Positions 1 to 12,009 of a stretch of 64,000 bases of DNA are shown piece after piece. Origin of the DNA: Thuidium tamariscinum (Eukaryota; Streptophyta; Bryopsida; Hypnales; Thuidiaceae); assembly GCA_947034885.2 (NCBI GenBank), contig OX344753.2, positions 868,001 to 932,000 on the forward strand. The letters run 5' to 3'. The notes beneath the pieces are model-generated. The model was not told where the DNA came from, did not search any database, and saw only the letters and a program-made list of their open reading frames with translations. The translations under genes were made by a program, and so were the position numbers. Each line of letters opens with the position of its first letter. Within the stretch, counting starts at the first letter, position 1.

Positions 1-400
1 TGATGAGATGTGTGGTTGGGTCCGAGCACTGAGACTTATATACAATGCACAAGGGAGGCCTAGCTGATCGATGAGAGCGTGACGTGAGCGGCGTCGGCAA
101 CAATTTGTGATTTGGTGAGGCAATCCAACGTACCTCATCATGAACCAGTCTGTGGAGGGAATCTGGTTCAGGCAGCTCCAGTTCAATTGACGCGGTGAAG
201 CAATTACGGAAGCCGGAAAGGGCCGAAGTGCGTGCAGTGCAGATGAGACGACGTATTTCGGGAACAGTTACTTTGCGGTGGCCGAGCCAGCAAGGAGCGA
301 TGGAAGTGTCAGGGTCGAGTTCCCAAAACCGTGTGACATCAACGTCGCTTCAGTTTGGCTCGTCCATCCGGAGGTCCCTTCTTGAAGAAGTCTTACCGCG
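1..400 (-). promoter_or_regulatory. Leftward promoter of a gene outside the window (probably a germin-like paralogue)
   Basis: Read on the minus strand, positions 34-43 give a TATA box (TATATAAG core), which would start transcription within the first few bases and run out of the window. The minus-strand sequence about 300-375 matches the region 5850-5915 upstream of the germin-like gene: both carry a block of the form TCAC-CGGTTT-GGGAACT followed after a short gap by ACTTCC. The region is also richer in GC than its surroundings, as is the germin promoter. The short open frames here look incidental. That the neighbour is a germin-like gene is inferred from promoter similarity only. Confidence 0.45.
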
Positions 401-540
401 GCCGCGCGGCCGGCCGGGTAGTTCTTCCATTTGACGGCGAGCTCACTTTTGGTGGATTTTGGTCCAAGGAGCAAGGTTTTTCATTTCATCTTGAAAAGCA
501 GTGCAGAAAGTATTCTTCGCTGAACCTATGGACATCTATG

Positions 541-666
541 ATCTCAAAACTGGCTAAATTTTGCTCATTTTCTACTTAATTTTTTCATGCCCTTTGTATA
601 AATTTTTAAAAATCTTCCAAAAATGAACATTTGGCTAAAAACTTTGAATCTGTTCTGAGATCACTG
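541..666 (+). repeat. Dispersed repeat, copy a (126 bp)
   Basis: Almost identical to 13659-13784, with a few substitutions. It is AT-rich and non-coding. No terminal inverted repeats or target duplications are visible, so the parent element is unknown. Confidence 0.75.
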
Positions 667-3164
667 ATGGACATCGATGCCCATAGAGGCATAGATGAAA
701 GAAGGAAATGTGGATGATAATTCATTATTTCATCCACATGTGCATACCCTATATATGCGATGGTCACATTCGGCATATATTGTGTCACATGTCATCTTGT
801 GATTGGTGTGAGGTGACATGGATTTATGGATCATCGGATCCTTGAAACTTTAATGTGGAAAATTGGGAATTCAATTTTTGGCACCTAAGTGCCAATCAAA
901 CCTTGACATATGGATGTATGGCTTTTTCAATTCAAACTAGTGTAATTTGTGTCATTGTCATAGCTAAAATTAAAATTAAAGTAATTTTCTAATTTTGAAT
1001 TTCATAAAAACTATGAAATTCAATATTTTCACACTTTTACAACTTTAGGTTCAAATGCCACGAAACAAAGCTTGTAGACCCCTCTTCAATGAGGGCTTTG
1101 TGATATTATCAAGAATGTGATTAGAAGACATATGGTGATGGATAGTTGGAGATCTCACCTTATCAAGCAAAACAAAGAATTTCATTTAAAGGTAGAAATA
1201 GAGACTATTGTAAGATATTCTTCAAAGATATTGAATGTAGCAATTTAGTGATTCCATTTATTGCAAAATCAAGTTTCAAAGTTTGAATATATTGTCAAAT
1301 ATTTCATCAAATTTTATTTATTTATAGAAGACAATAAGTCTCAAGAAAAAAAAACTAACAAAGATCTTTACAAACTTCAATTTCTTTATCATATTTGTGA
1401 ATGAGATTCAAAATTGATTTAGTAAAGTAACACTCTTGGTAAATTAATTAACTCTTAAGGACCAAGGGATAGTCCAAATTTTTTAAATTGTTGTGAAGAT
1501 AGATGCATTTTATGAGGCATTATAATAAAATGCAACTTAAAATAATAATTTATTTATTGACCCTCAAGCAATGTTGTAACACATATTCCATAGATCATTT
1601 CTATACAACCAAAATATCATTTAAGTAATTAAGTTTACTACTTTATAATTTCAATCAATTTTGAAGCCCAAAATTGAAGATGTTGAATTTTCATAACAGT
1701 TATTTTTGGAAGTTTATTTATTTATTTTTAATCACGTCATTTTAAAAAAGCTTTTTTTGGACTTCAAATGCAAATATCTTGTAATCTATGTGGTTAAGGG
1801 TTTTGAAATTTCTTTCACACATTTTGACAATAGTTTAGTTTAAGTCTTAAGATTGTATCGTTATATATATCACATATACACAAAACCATTCATAAAATGT
1901 TTTGATGTTTGCAATAAAAGTGATGGTTTTGAGAGTTTTTTTAAACAAAAAAGAGGCCTTAATTGGGACCACAAGAGTTTATTTTAGGTAGGCCATTGGC
2001 ATGTTAATTAATTTAGTTTGGTTATTATAAAATTTATGGATGAATGCTTTAATTTTCATAGATTAATTCTTCTCAATTCTCAAAGACTAGATTTCTTAGT
2101 AATTCAATACCGATTCATTTCACTTCCTAATACAAATCGACTACAATTAATTGAAATAATTGTGAGAGTGATTGTAAATTTTGACATAACATTGACTCTA
2201 TTATTTTTAAGGACTAAGGATTGTTTTGATGTAACATTGACTCCATTACTCTTAAGGACTAAAGATAGTTTTGATTTTCAAAATTGTTGAGATATATTAC
2301 AATTTACAAACTTAGGTATGTATGTAACTCTCATTTTAAACACAAGGATATTAATTGGCATTAAAATGGATTTTAGGATGGCTATTGTAAAATTATATCA
2401 TGTTAAATGAACAAAAAGTTAGGTGATGATCAAATTTTTTTTAAATGAGATGTAAAAAATGTTAAATTGCATATTTATTGAAAAAACAATTGTGAATATA
2501 CATGAAGAAACAAAACACCTATACTTAATTTTTAAAAATCTATATTAGAATTTTTCTTTGATTAAATTTTAAAATTTATTTCTAATTTTTTAGTTTAATA
2601 GAAAAACCTAAATTTTTATTAAAATTCTTCTAAACTTTAAGGTTAGGTAGCTTAACCTATGTTATGTACATGTATTAAAGAAATTCATATAGTTAGATTT
2701 TTAATTCTACTATTGTCTTCAAAGAATATAAATTTCATATACATAATTATATTTTTCAATTCTTTTATGAAAGGGCTATAGGAATTTTTATATTATAGTA
2801 AATTATCTTCCTAAAAATTAGACTTGAATGCATTGTAAATTATTATAATCACGAACATGTAATATGAAAGTTGTATATCCAAGTACACATATATTTAAAA
2901 AAATCATATAATTAGATTTTTAATGCTATTATTAGTGTCTTTCGTGAATATTCATCTTATGTATATAATTATATTTCTTGAATCTTTCTTGGAAGAGCTA
3001 CAAAAAAATTTCTTCATCAAAGTAAATTTTATTCTTTGAAATTGGACAAAAATGCATTAATAATTTAATTATAGATTACAAAAGAAGCTGTAAAATATAT
3101 TCCATAAATTATATCCATATAGCTAAGTCAACTACTAGACAAACCAATAGTTAAAAATTCCTTC
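667..3164. other. AT-rich gene-free stretch
   Basis: No supportable gene: the only open frame of note (2018-2290) is AT-driven and has no recognisable domain. About 935-1180 is a diverged relative of 58540-58830: both run through a CATAGCTAAAAT-type block, a run of AAAGTAATTTT, and an AGATCTCA block in the same order. This is an unclassified dispersed repeat. Confidence 0.5.
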
Positions 3165-3168
3165 TAAA

Positions 3169-3907
3169 GGGTCATTGCAAGAAACACTGTCCATTTTCCA
3201 TAGTATTTTGGAAATGGATGCTTTTTTCTTTGGGAGTACTATTTAATTAGAAAATCAATTTTAAGAAATACAAAAAATATGTCCAATGTTTACACCTTGA
3301 AGAAGAAGAGACCCTATGAAGGAAAAGCTTAGGAAAATTCTCTAAGTAGGAGAACTAGAAAAGTGGAAAATCTCATGAAAATGGGCATATTTACATTTTA
3401 ATTTGTAAAAAATAGAAATAGTTATTTTTCTAAAAACTGAAAATTTTTTATTTGGGAAGAATTGATGGTGATGAGATTTCATGAAAAAAATAATCTTGAT
3501 GCCATTATCAATGGTCCAAAATTGCATGCAATAGGAGTACTGTTTGCATGCATGTGGAGGACATAAAATAATGTGTTTTAAGATTCCCTTTGGTAGGAAT
3601 ATGCTTTCCTACTATGCAAATGCACCATGAAAATTTCAACTTTAGATCATTAAATTTAGGGACTCCTAATATAGTAAAAAATCCTAAACCCTCAATTTGT
3701 GACAAATTAACAAAAATTAATTTTAAATATATACATATTTTTTTACATTTAAAAATAAGGGATGTATGAACCATAAAGATAGAGAAGTCCAATAATTATT
3801 TCATATTCTCAAATATTTTAGTTCAAAAGTTATAGTAGAAAAGATCAAAGTCATTCCAATTATAAGTTTATAATAGGAAATAGGGCCGGTGTTTCTTGCA
3901 ATCACCC
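3169..3907. mobile_element. Non-autonomous TIR transposon, family 1 copy A (739 bp)
   Basis: Starts GGGTCATTGCAAGAAACAC and ends with its inverse, ...GTTTCTTGCAATCACCC. The 4-bp target duplication is TAAA at 3165-3168 and 3908-3911. The same ends, length class and internal sequence recur at 7260, 9686, 10191 and 29651. Short open frames inside share similar translations between copies only because the DNA is homologous. No transposase is present. The superfamily is unassigned; 4-bp duplications occur in several DNA-transposon groups. Confidence 0.85.
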
Positions 3908-3911
3908 TAAA

Positions 3912-4628
3912 ATTCATTGTATATTGGATATTTGTAGCCATTAGTTTTCACAAGAATATTTCAATTTCAAAATATTGTATTCTATTTATAGTGATTTTTG
4001 AAGTTAACTTATTTTCTTGATTTTTTAATTCAAGTCATTTACTTATTTTTGAACTAAAAATTTACTATTTGAAGCAAGTATACTAGTACTATAGAATTAT
4101 AGAGTACTTGCAAAGCAAAATCTCCAAAATCTTTATTGTATGCAAATGTTAAGAAAATAGCAAAATAATAGATGAATCTCAAAAAAATAATGAATGAAAA
4201 AATGTGTTGATTTTATATATTTGGGATGTATTTGTATTCATGTACTATTCAAAATTGAATGTTTAGTCCTTAAACCTAGGTTAATCAGACATCTTACATG
4301 AAGAGCACAACTTCTAACATTTAGAATTGAATATTCAATGAAATATATTTGATCAATTTACTTGGATTTAATTTAACTAATCAAGTCAAACATTGGACAA
4401 AAGGTGCAAAATAATAAAATAATTTGGAAGAATACAATTTTGAAAATATAAAGCTGATTCAATGTAACTATATTCATCTAAAGTTGAAAGTTACATGAGA
4501 AATATATAGTAAAAATATGTCTTATTAAAATAATTGCAATGTTATGCAACTTGGCAAATATAAAATTATAAATGTTGGATGTCAAAATGTAAAAACTACT
4601 CAAATCATTGATAAAAGTTATGTATAAA
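3912..4628. other. AT-rich gene-free stretch
   Basis: No gene, RNA or element with defined ends is visible here. Confidence 0.5.
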
Positions 4629-4631
4629 ATC

Positions 4632-4847
4632 CACTAGTAAAAATCCCCATTTAAAGTGATAAGACCTAATTTTTTTTAACAAATTTCGTTAAACATCAAA
4701 GGTAACAACCTATGTTTTTATGTCAGCATTGATGTTATGTTGAATGTTTTTGTTGACATAAAAACATGAATTGTTATATTTGATGTCTATCAAAATCCGT
4801 CAAGAAAAATTAGGTCTTGTTACATTAAACAAGATTTTCTACTAGTG
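4632..4847. mobile_element. CACTA-like MITE (216 bp)
   Basis: Begins CACTAGTAAAAATC and ends with the near-inverse GATTTTCTACTAGTG. A 3-bp duplication ATC lies at 4629-4631 and 4848-4850. The interior is close to a palindrome and is related to 38987-39204 (shared TTTTTATGT and TAGG-CTTGTTA blocks). CACTA-type ends with a 3-bp duplication are the hallmark of the CMC/EnSpm superfamily. Confidence 0.8.
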
Positions 4848-4850
4848 ATC

Positions 4851-5530
4851 TGAACTATTACCTACCTCATATTTTGGATGAGCTTTTGTTAATAAAATTA
4901 GATTCAAAGAAATCTCACTAGAGTACTAAGCAGTCTATAAAATGACTATGATCTACAAGAATTTTTGATTTGATAAAGGGATACATATTATTTTTTCTTC
5001 CATATACCAAGTGCACTCATCAAAGATCTAACACTTAAAATATTATGAGATGAACCAAGTCTAATGTAATTTCAACTTCAAAATCTGACTAAATCCGCAA
5101 AGCTCCAAAAAAATTTATGAAACAACTTGGATTTTCCTGACTTGTCAAATGCATCTCTCTTTCAAGAAACATTCACTAAAACATAAGGGAGAAACATCCA
5201 TTTTCATCCCTGTACCTATTCATATACCCTAGAGTATTACTTAATCTGTCCATAAGTATTCATTAAAGTGTTTGACAAATGTTTAATTCTAATTAGCTGA
5301 TGCAGTTGTAAGACACATGTATAATTTTCATTCACTGACAACTGATTTCAACAGAGTTTAGGGTACACCTATAGGACGGTTTCAGTGGTCTAAGGAACCA
5401 ATACTTTGAAAATTTATAGAAATTACATACTGATTCCAAAAATTTTAATTTTTTTTTAATATTCATGATTTTCACTTGCTAATAGTAGAAAAATATGATT
5501 TTTAGAAAAAGATGCCTTCAACTATGCTGA
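4851..5530. other. AT-rich gene-free stretch
   Basis: Nothing supportable seen on either strand. Confidence 0.5.
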
Positions 5531-6140
5531 ATTCCTTATGACGGTTTTGGGTGTTTCCACCGTAATTCAGTCAAGAAATCAAACTCCCCCAAACGGTCAC
5601 ATTGCGGACCTTGGAACTGCCTTTGCTTCTCAACGTCCGCGACGATCGAAGTCGTTTCACCAATTAAGCTGACCCTCACTGTGTCATGCATCGAACATGG
5701 CCCCTTTCCGGAGTTCGTAGCTTCCTCCGGAAACTGCGTGCCTGGATGACTCACCAGCGAATTGCTGGAACTCGGCGCCGCGGCAACGAGGACGGAGTCA
5801 CGGAGTTCCACAGGACTTGCACTCTACAAAGCTCAAATGACATCAGGTCAATGTCCCGTTGACATCACTCGGTTTCGGGAACTTGGGGGTACCACTTCCT
5901 TCCCTCGATCGACCCGCAGAACCGAATATTCCGAAAGTGCGACTACGGAAACGACGAGTGCCTCTATCGGAAGTCAAAACAATCCTTTTTTTCACCGTGT
6001 CATGCGCCAAGCCATCGATCAGCCGCCTTCCATCGCAGTACCTCAGGTGGCGCTCACTGTTGCTGGTGCCGCTCATTCAGGACTCCTCCGTGCATTTGCT
6101 TGAGGGTGCTATATAAGCCACAGCTCTGCATCCGAATTGC
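5531..6140 (+). promoter_or_regulatory. Promoter and upstream region of the germin-like gene
   Basis: GC content rises sharply here relative to the AT-rich flank. A TATA box (CTATATAAGC) lies at 6109-6118, about 245 bases before the start codon, implying a 5' leader of roughly 200 bases. The block at about 5850-5915 is shared with the leftward promoter at the window edge. Open frames in this stretch on both strands overlap each other and show no domain, so I treat them as chance frames in GC-richer DNA. Confidence 0.55.
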
Positions 6141-6360
6141 CCATCTCACCAGCAGTTCATCCTTCAGATCAATCGAGTCTAACTCAACTGAACTTCATTC
6201 GGTGTCCATCCAACTTACCATTCGTTGCAGCTCATATTGTCCGCGCGCTTCAGCACGCTACTGAGCGTACTGATAGTTACTACCCGCACTTCAATTCCTT
6301 CCTTAGCTCTCGTCTACACGACCTGATCGAATTCAGCTTTGCAGCCAGCGAGATTGCAAG

Positions 6361-7032
6361 ATGGCCTCACTGAAGCGCATGGCGCTGGCGGCCCTCCTGG
6401 TGCAAGCGACGCTTCTCATCCTGCTGCCCGTGATCACACTCGCCACGGACGCCGATCCCCTCCAAGACTTCTGCGTGGCCGACGCCACAAGCAAGATCAC
6501 CGTCAACGGACTCGTGTGCAAGAACACCGCCGACGCCGAGGTCACGGACTTCCTGTTCCGCGGACTCAACAAGGCCGGGAACACCCACAACCCCACCGCC
6601 AGCGCCGTCACGCCCGTCTTCGCCGCGCAGCTGCCAGGACTCAACACGCTGGGCATCTCCATGGCGCGCCTGGACTTCGCCAAGGGCGGCATCGTCGTTC
6701 CCCACACGCACCCGCGCGCCACCGAGCTCCTGACGGTGCTGCAGGGCGAGCTGTACGTGGGCTTCGTGAGCACGGCCAACAAGCTTTTCGCCACTACATT
6801 GTACGCGGGCGATGTGTTCGTGTTTCCGAAGGGCCTGGTGCACTTCCAGCTGAATGTGGGCAAGGGTCGGGCCGTGGCGTTGGCAGCCCTGAACAGCCAG
6901 AACCCGGGCGTGCAGCTGGTGGCGCCTGCGCTTTTCGGCGCTACCCCTCCCATGAGCGACGAGGTGCTGGAGAAGGCGTTCAAGGTGAACCAGAAGACCG
7001 TGCAGCAGATCAAAGCCAACTTCCAGGCTTGA
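6361..7032 (+). CDS. Germin-like protein (secreted cupin)
   Basis: Single-exon gene of 223 residues, the usual length for germin-like proteins. Residues 1-28 are a hydrophobic signal peptide, so the product should be secreted to the cell wall. C38 and C53 match the conserved disulfide pair near the mature N-terminus. The cupin metal site is complete: H115 and H117 in a PHTHPRATE motif, E122, and H161 in a PKGLVHFQ motif. These bind manganese in barley germin and support oxalate oxidase or superoxide dismutase activity in some members; which activity this one has cannot be told. The start follows a TATA box at 6109-6118, and the signal peptide begins directly at this ATG. The coding GC content is much higher than the flanks. 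A large minus-strand frame over the same bases is a shadow. Confidence 0.95.
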   Translation: MASLKRMALAALLVQATLLILLPVITLATDADPLQDFCVADATSKITVNGLVCKNTADAEVTDFLFRGLNKAGNTHNPTASAVTPVFAAQLPGLNTLGISMARLDFAKGGIVVPHTHPRATELLTVLQGELYVGFVSTANKLFATTLYAGDVFVFPKGLVHFQLNVGKGRAVALAALNSQNPGVQLVAPALFGATPPMSDEVLEKAFKVNQKTVQQIKANFQA

Positions 7033-7259
7033 GGAGTTCATGTATAATTTTTAGTTTACTTACTTTAGTTGACTTACTGAAGTCATCATTATTTTTTTAT
7101 CAAGGGAATTTGAACATGGGAAGTCACACTATTTTTTTTAGTTACTGCCAAGTAAGCACTAGTGTGCACTCGATATCGGATACTACAAACCTGATCTTAC
7201 ATGATCTTGAGGTACGTAGTCTTCATGCACGATGTGTGAAACTATACTTAGCTAGCATT

Positions 7260-7993
7260 GGGTGAATGCAAGAAACACTTGTACTATTTGTTGCGTTTTA
7301 CTACAGTACTCATGACTTTTTCTGGAGTACTTTAAAATTAGAAAATTAATTTGAAAAATATTTGAAAAATATGAAAAATATATAGACCTCTAAGATGAAG
7401 GTTTTCACCGAAGGAAATTGATAGAAAAATTCTCTAAGTAGGAGAATCTAAAAAGTGCCAAACCTCAAGAAAATACATACCTTCATGTTTTAATTCGGGA
7501 AAAATAGAAAAAATAAGTAAATACAAAAAGTAAAAAGTGTCCATTTGCAACAACTCTATGGAGATGGTCATCGACCAAAAAAAACACCAAAATAATATTT
7601 TATATGTTTCAAAATTCAAGCAGAAAGAAGCTCACTTTGTAGACTTCCACACCATATAAAAATAACTTTTTTCAAAATCCCTCACGTGGAGTGATGTAAA
7701 ACTACTAGAAGACCATCTCATCCAAATTTCATCTCAAAATCATTAAAAAAAAGGTACTCCTTAGTACTAAAAACCTCCAAATTGGTATTTGTGACATTTA
7801 ATCACTAGTACTATTTTAGTATTAAATTATTTTTGAAAATTATGAAAAAATTATCTAAGGTGTATGATAGTCATGAGTACCTTCTCTAGAAATCTTGAGT
7901 CATTTCGAGCAAAAATGCAAAAGTTATGGCCAAAAAATAGATCAGCACTTAGGTGGTGACGGGAAATAGTACAAATGTTTCTTGCATTTACCC
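7260..7993. mobile_element. Non-autonomous TIR transposon, family 1 copy B (734 bp)
   Basis: Begins GGGTGAATGCAAGAAACAC and ends GTTTCTTGCATTTACCC. The 4-bp duplication is CATT at 7256-7259 and 7994-7997. It sits about 230 bases downstream of the germin-like gene. No coding capacity. Confidence 0.85.
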
Positions 7994-7997
7994 CATT

Positions 7998-8570
7998 AGG
8001 CCCAAGCATTGGCGCCGTTTGTTTAATGGAATTATTTGCATTGAACTACTCATTCAATCAAGTGGATTTTGTGACTTGTATTCTGTTTCAATCTTGTTCA
8101 TTGGATAACCGCTTGAGGCTGAGTGAGCCTGCTCGGACCTCAGAATTGTTTGATCAGTGATATACATACACACTCAGTCTAGAGCTTGATAGCAAAGAGC
8201 AATTAAGCTATGTTTGAGGATCGAAGTTTGATCCAACTTGTAAGTTGCTCTCATTTGGACTTTTTCGTGCACCAGCCTCTTTCACCCACCACTGGTAAGA
8301 CAGAAGTCGGAGGGAACCCTCGCTCGAGAACTCGGAAGTATCTGAATGCATTCGAGAGTCCACGACAACAATCAGGAGGCTTGCAAGACTAATCCCACTC
8401 ACACTGTTCTTCACTTTTGCCCACAAGTAGTTCTTCATATCAGTTGCAGTACGTTCATCAAATTCACGACTAAGCAAGTATCAATGCAGAAATTTTTTTT
8501 GAGCAGCCTGGGTTATCAATTTCGGCCCTAGTTAAGTTTCTGGTATTTACGTAACTGAGGTTAAATTTGT
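7998..8570. other. Unassigned sequence between transposon copy B and a kinase-hydrolase remnant
   Basis: About 8160-8480 is somewhat GC-richer and carries overlapping frames on both strands (8208-8477 minus is the longest, 89 codons). None shows a recognisable domain, and no splice or promoter context supports a gene. It might be part of the decayed gene copy whose 3' end follows at 8571, but I could not match it to either complete copy. Confidence 0.3.
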
Positions 8571-8785
8571 CACTTTGGCAAATTTCCGTAGATTGACACT
8601 TTAATTTTCCAGATCGATGCATGTGGAATCAACTTGAGATGTACTCCGGTCCAAAGTTTTAGGACTCATACATTCCACTTGAACTAGATCAGAGTCACAT
8701 TTTTTGGTCTTTTGGAGATGTGACACATGCTTTACAGAATATACGTCATCAAATGAAACGTCAATTTCGTTAGTGTGGCGCGATT
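8571..8785 (+). pseudogene. Remnant of a third kinase-hydrolase gene copy (3' part)
   Basis: Aligns with 26431-26590 and, more patchily, with 57180-57265 plus 57790-57835. Shared blocks in the same order include CTTTGGCAAATTTC, TTTTCCAGATCGATGCATGTGG, GGTCCAAAGTTTTAGG, and the ACACATG-TTTACAGA-CATCAAAT tail. In the other copies this sequence lies directly after the truncated hydrolase exon, so this is probably a leftover of an additional copy. No coding exon of the kinase or hydrolase can be recognised here. Confidence 0.65.
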
Positions 8786-9681
8786 GTGACATATATGCGC
8801 TGCACATAAATGTGTCCAACGTATTATAAGTACAGAAGTATCATATAATTACGTGTGAAACTGTGAAAGTGCTTAACCCCTCATCGCTCGAGGGGATCAA
8901 AAGTGTCGTCACATATTCTGGCAGTCCAATTCAAAGTGATGTAACTTTTGTGCATGATGTTCTAATTCAATAAAAATTGTTGGGAAAGTTGTGCATAGTA
9001 GTGTAGTTTATTTGATAGAAATTTCAGACCAATGCAAGTTTGTAGGTTTAATTTGATTGTTCACCAAACTGCATTTGATGGTTGCAACTTCAAGGACTTG
9101 CATCTCTTTCATTCAATCATTTTTTTCAATAAAATTAATTGAATTATATTCCCCTTAATTAAAGTCTAGTTATTGGGGGTGTAAAATATTCATGTCAATC
9201 TAAGTTGTTTAGAATATTTGAGAACAATTCAAAGTTCAACATCTAGACATTTTTGGATTACATTGATGAATTGCAACAGTTTATTTCTTCTTCATAGAAT
9301 GTTTGATTTTAATAATTATTTTTGGAATTGTGCATGTTAGATGAGTTTTGTTTGGTTCAAATTGCATATGAATCCAAGAATTTACGAGTGGCTAAGATAC
9401 ACATTAGTAGAGGGAGGTTCAACCATAGATTTGTTTTTGCACCTTTTTTCCCCTATTTATTAACATTTCAAAACAATTTCAAAGACACAAGGAGTCAATT
9501 GAATGATAATTCCTTTCACCAATGTGTTTCTGTGCTAGCTTTGAATCACTTCACACTTCAAAATTTTATTTTTGAGTAGGTTTAGAAATCAAATTTCACC
9601 TCCAAATGTGTTCCCAAGAAAATTTTAGCATCACTTTTTTCAACACTTAAACAAATATAACCTTACAATCTATATAACCAA
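8786..9681. other. AT-rich gene-free stretch
   Basis: Nothing supportable seen. The open frame at 9322-9579 is AT-driven without domain signal. Confidence 0.45.
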
Positions 9682-9685
9682 ATGA

Positions 9686-11155
9686 GGGTGATTGCAAGAA
9701 AGGCCTCCCATTTTGGAATAGTACTAATTTTTTTTCTAGAATACTTTAAAATTAGAAGAACAATTTTTTTTTTAAATGAAAAATATGTTCAATGTGTATT
9801 TCTTGAAGAAGAAGGTACCCTATGAAGGAAAAGTGTAGGAAAATTTTCTAAGTAGGTGAACTCTAGACAAGTGCAAAATATCATGAAAATGAGCACTTTT
9901 ACATTTCTTTTGTAATAATTTGTAAAAAATAGTAAAAAATATTTTTTTCTTAAAAGTAAAAATTGAAAATTTGAGAAGAATTGATGGTGATGATATTTCA
10001 CCAAAAAAATGATTTTGAAACTATTTTCAATGTTCAAAATTGCATGTGTAAGAGGTCCCTATTTGCATGAATGTAGAGGATATAAAATAATGTTTTTTTT
10101 AATTCTTTTTGGTGGACATATGAATCTCTAGTGTGGAAGTAGACCATATAAATTTCAAGTCTACATCACTAATTTTGGATACTCCACTATGGGTCATTGC
10201 AAGAAACACCGGTCCCATTTCATGTCACAATGAGAACCACTTTTTTGTTGTTTACTATAACTTTTGGAGAATAAGTCCAGTGAACATGAAATTTTTATTG
10301 AACATACCTAACTTGAAGGTTATTAGATCCCTTATTTTTCAGAAATTAAAAAAAATCATTTTATATTTAAAAAACATTTTCGTTGAGCGTCACAAAATTA
10401 CGTTTATGGTTATCATTACGTTCACAGTGTCTAAATTTAATGATTTGAAGACAAAAATTTCATGGTCTATTTGCATAGGTGTAAAACCTATAAATTCCAA
10501 ATAAAAATCTAAAAATATGTTTTTTTATGTCCTCCACATGAGTACAATTTTTTTCCCGTGGCATGCAATTTTTGAACATTGATGATGGTTCTAAGATCAT
10601 TCTTTTGGTCAAATCTCATCAAAATCAACTTTCCTCAAATGGACAATTTTTAGTTTTTCTTAAAATTTATTTTCCTATTTTTTACAAATTAAAATGTGGA
10701 AGTACTAATTTTCATGAGATTTTGCACTTTTCTGAATTTCCTACTTAGAGATTTTTCCTATGCCTTTCCTTTCTAGGGTACCTTCTTCTTAAAGGTTTAT
10801 ACATGAAACATATTTTTCACTTTTTTTAAAACTTGTTTTTCTAATTTTAAAGTACTCCCGAAAAAAAAAAGACTACGTTCAAAAACGCTACACTTTTTGG
10901 TCGGTGTTTCTTGCAACAACCCCTATACTAAAAAACCCTAAATTACAAAGTGTAACAAACTAGCTAAATTAAAATTTAATTAGAAAATATTTTTTGTAAA
11001 TTTCTGAAAAATAAGGAATCTTATTATTATCAAGTTGTTCATCTTCAATAAAAATTTCAAGTAAATTAGTTTAATTTCCCAAAAGTTAAAACCAATGGCA
11101 CGAAAATCACTTCGATTGTGATGCCAAATAGTACAACCCTTTCTTGCAATCACCC
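9686..11155. mobile_element. Non-autonomous TIR transposon, family 1 copy C, split by copy D
   Basis: Begins GGGTGATTGCAAGAAA and ends TTTCTTGCAATCACCC, flanked by ATGA at 9682-9685 and 11156-11159. The element is interrupted by copy D at 10191-10922. Removing D and one CTAT leaves 734 bp, the family length. It belongs to the same family as the element inserted in it. Confidence 0.85.
10191..10922. mobile_element. Non-autonomous TIR transposon, family 1 copy D, nested in C (732 bp)
   Basis: Begins GGGTCATTGCAAGAAACACC and ends GGTGTTTCTTGCAACAACCC. The duplicated target CTAT lies at 10187-10190 and 10923-10926. It inserted into copy C and is therefore the younger of the two. Confidence 0.88.
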
Positions 11156-11159
11156 ATGA

Positions 11160-12009
11160 TTTCAAATTTGATTCAAGTTATCTACAAAACACACACACTA
11201 CAAGATTGTACAATTGAGATTTTCATACATTAGTGGCATTCGGTGATTTAGACTTATAACACTTCAAAAGCAAGGATGCTTTTAGATATAAAATGACTTT
11301 GGTGATGAGTTGGTAAGTATTGAAATTCTACTAATTTAACAAAATTGAGGTTACATGCCTTGAATATAACAATTTTTAACATCCATTTTGTAAAATTAGT
11401 GACATTCAAATATTTTGACGTAATTTAGGTTGCATGGCATAAATCACAAAATACATACTTGTTTTAGTTTTTTCCTTAAAATTATACCATTTGAAAAAAT
11501 ATGTAATAATTTTTGACTTGTGAAATATTATCAATTCAATAAAATGAATGTAGGTTGTGGAATTGATGTTGTGTATTTTTTTCATTTAGCAATAAGAAAA
11601 ACCATAAATAAAATTGAATCCAAGCATGCAAAAATGGTGAACTCATGAACTAATTATTTCAATCCTGAGTAGTTTAACTCCTCAAGCTTAAGCAAATTTT
11701 TAACAATGAAGGTTTTTGTCACAACCCAAATGATACTTACAATACCAAATAGCTTAATGGGTTCACTATAAATCACTCACAACATCGGTTGGGTCACAAA
11801 TTGCTTAACATTGCATATACTAAGCACACATAGCATTAGTCCATATTTTCAAGTCATTCTACTAACTTCTAGTCACTAGATTTACTAGCAAACATTCCCT
11901 ATGAGACACTAGATATGTCATTTGGTAATACGGGGTAGAACTTTTGTCTTAATATGTAAGGACCTATGAAGGCACTATTTATTATAGTCCTAAGTGCCTA
12001 TTGGATATT
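11160..12009. other. AT-rich gene-free stretch
   Basis: Nothing supportable seen apart from a short (CA)n run near 11190. Confidence 0.45.

Noticed and set aside
5536-6116. Overlapping frames on both strands upstream of the germin gene.
   Set aside because: They overlap each other and the promoter block shared with the window's left edge; chance frames in GC-richer DNA are the simpler reading.
6333-7041. Long minus-strand frames and a 308-codon plus-strand frame overlapping the germin gene.
   Set aside because: They are shadows caused by the GC-rich third positions of the real germin frame.
3342-10748. Recurring small peptides (KIIF-KSHHHQFF type) at 3342, 9789 and 10563 considered as a conserved small-protein family.
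   Set aside because: They sit at the same place in copies of the family 1 transposon, on inconsistent strands; homology is of the DNA element.
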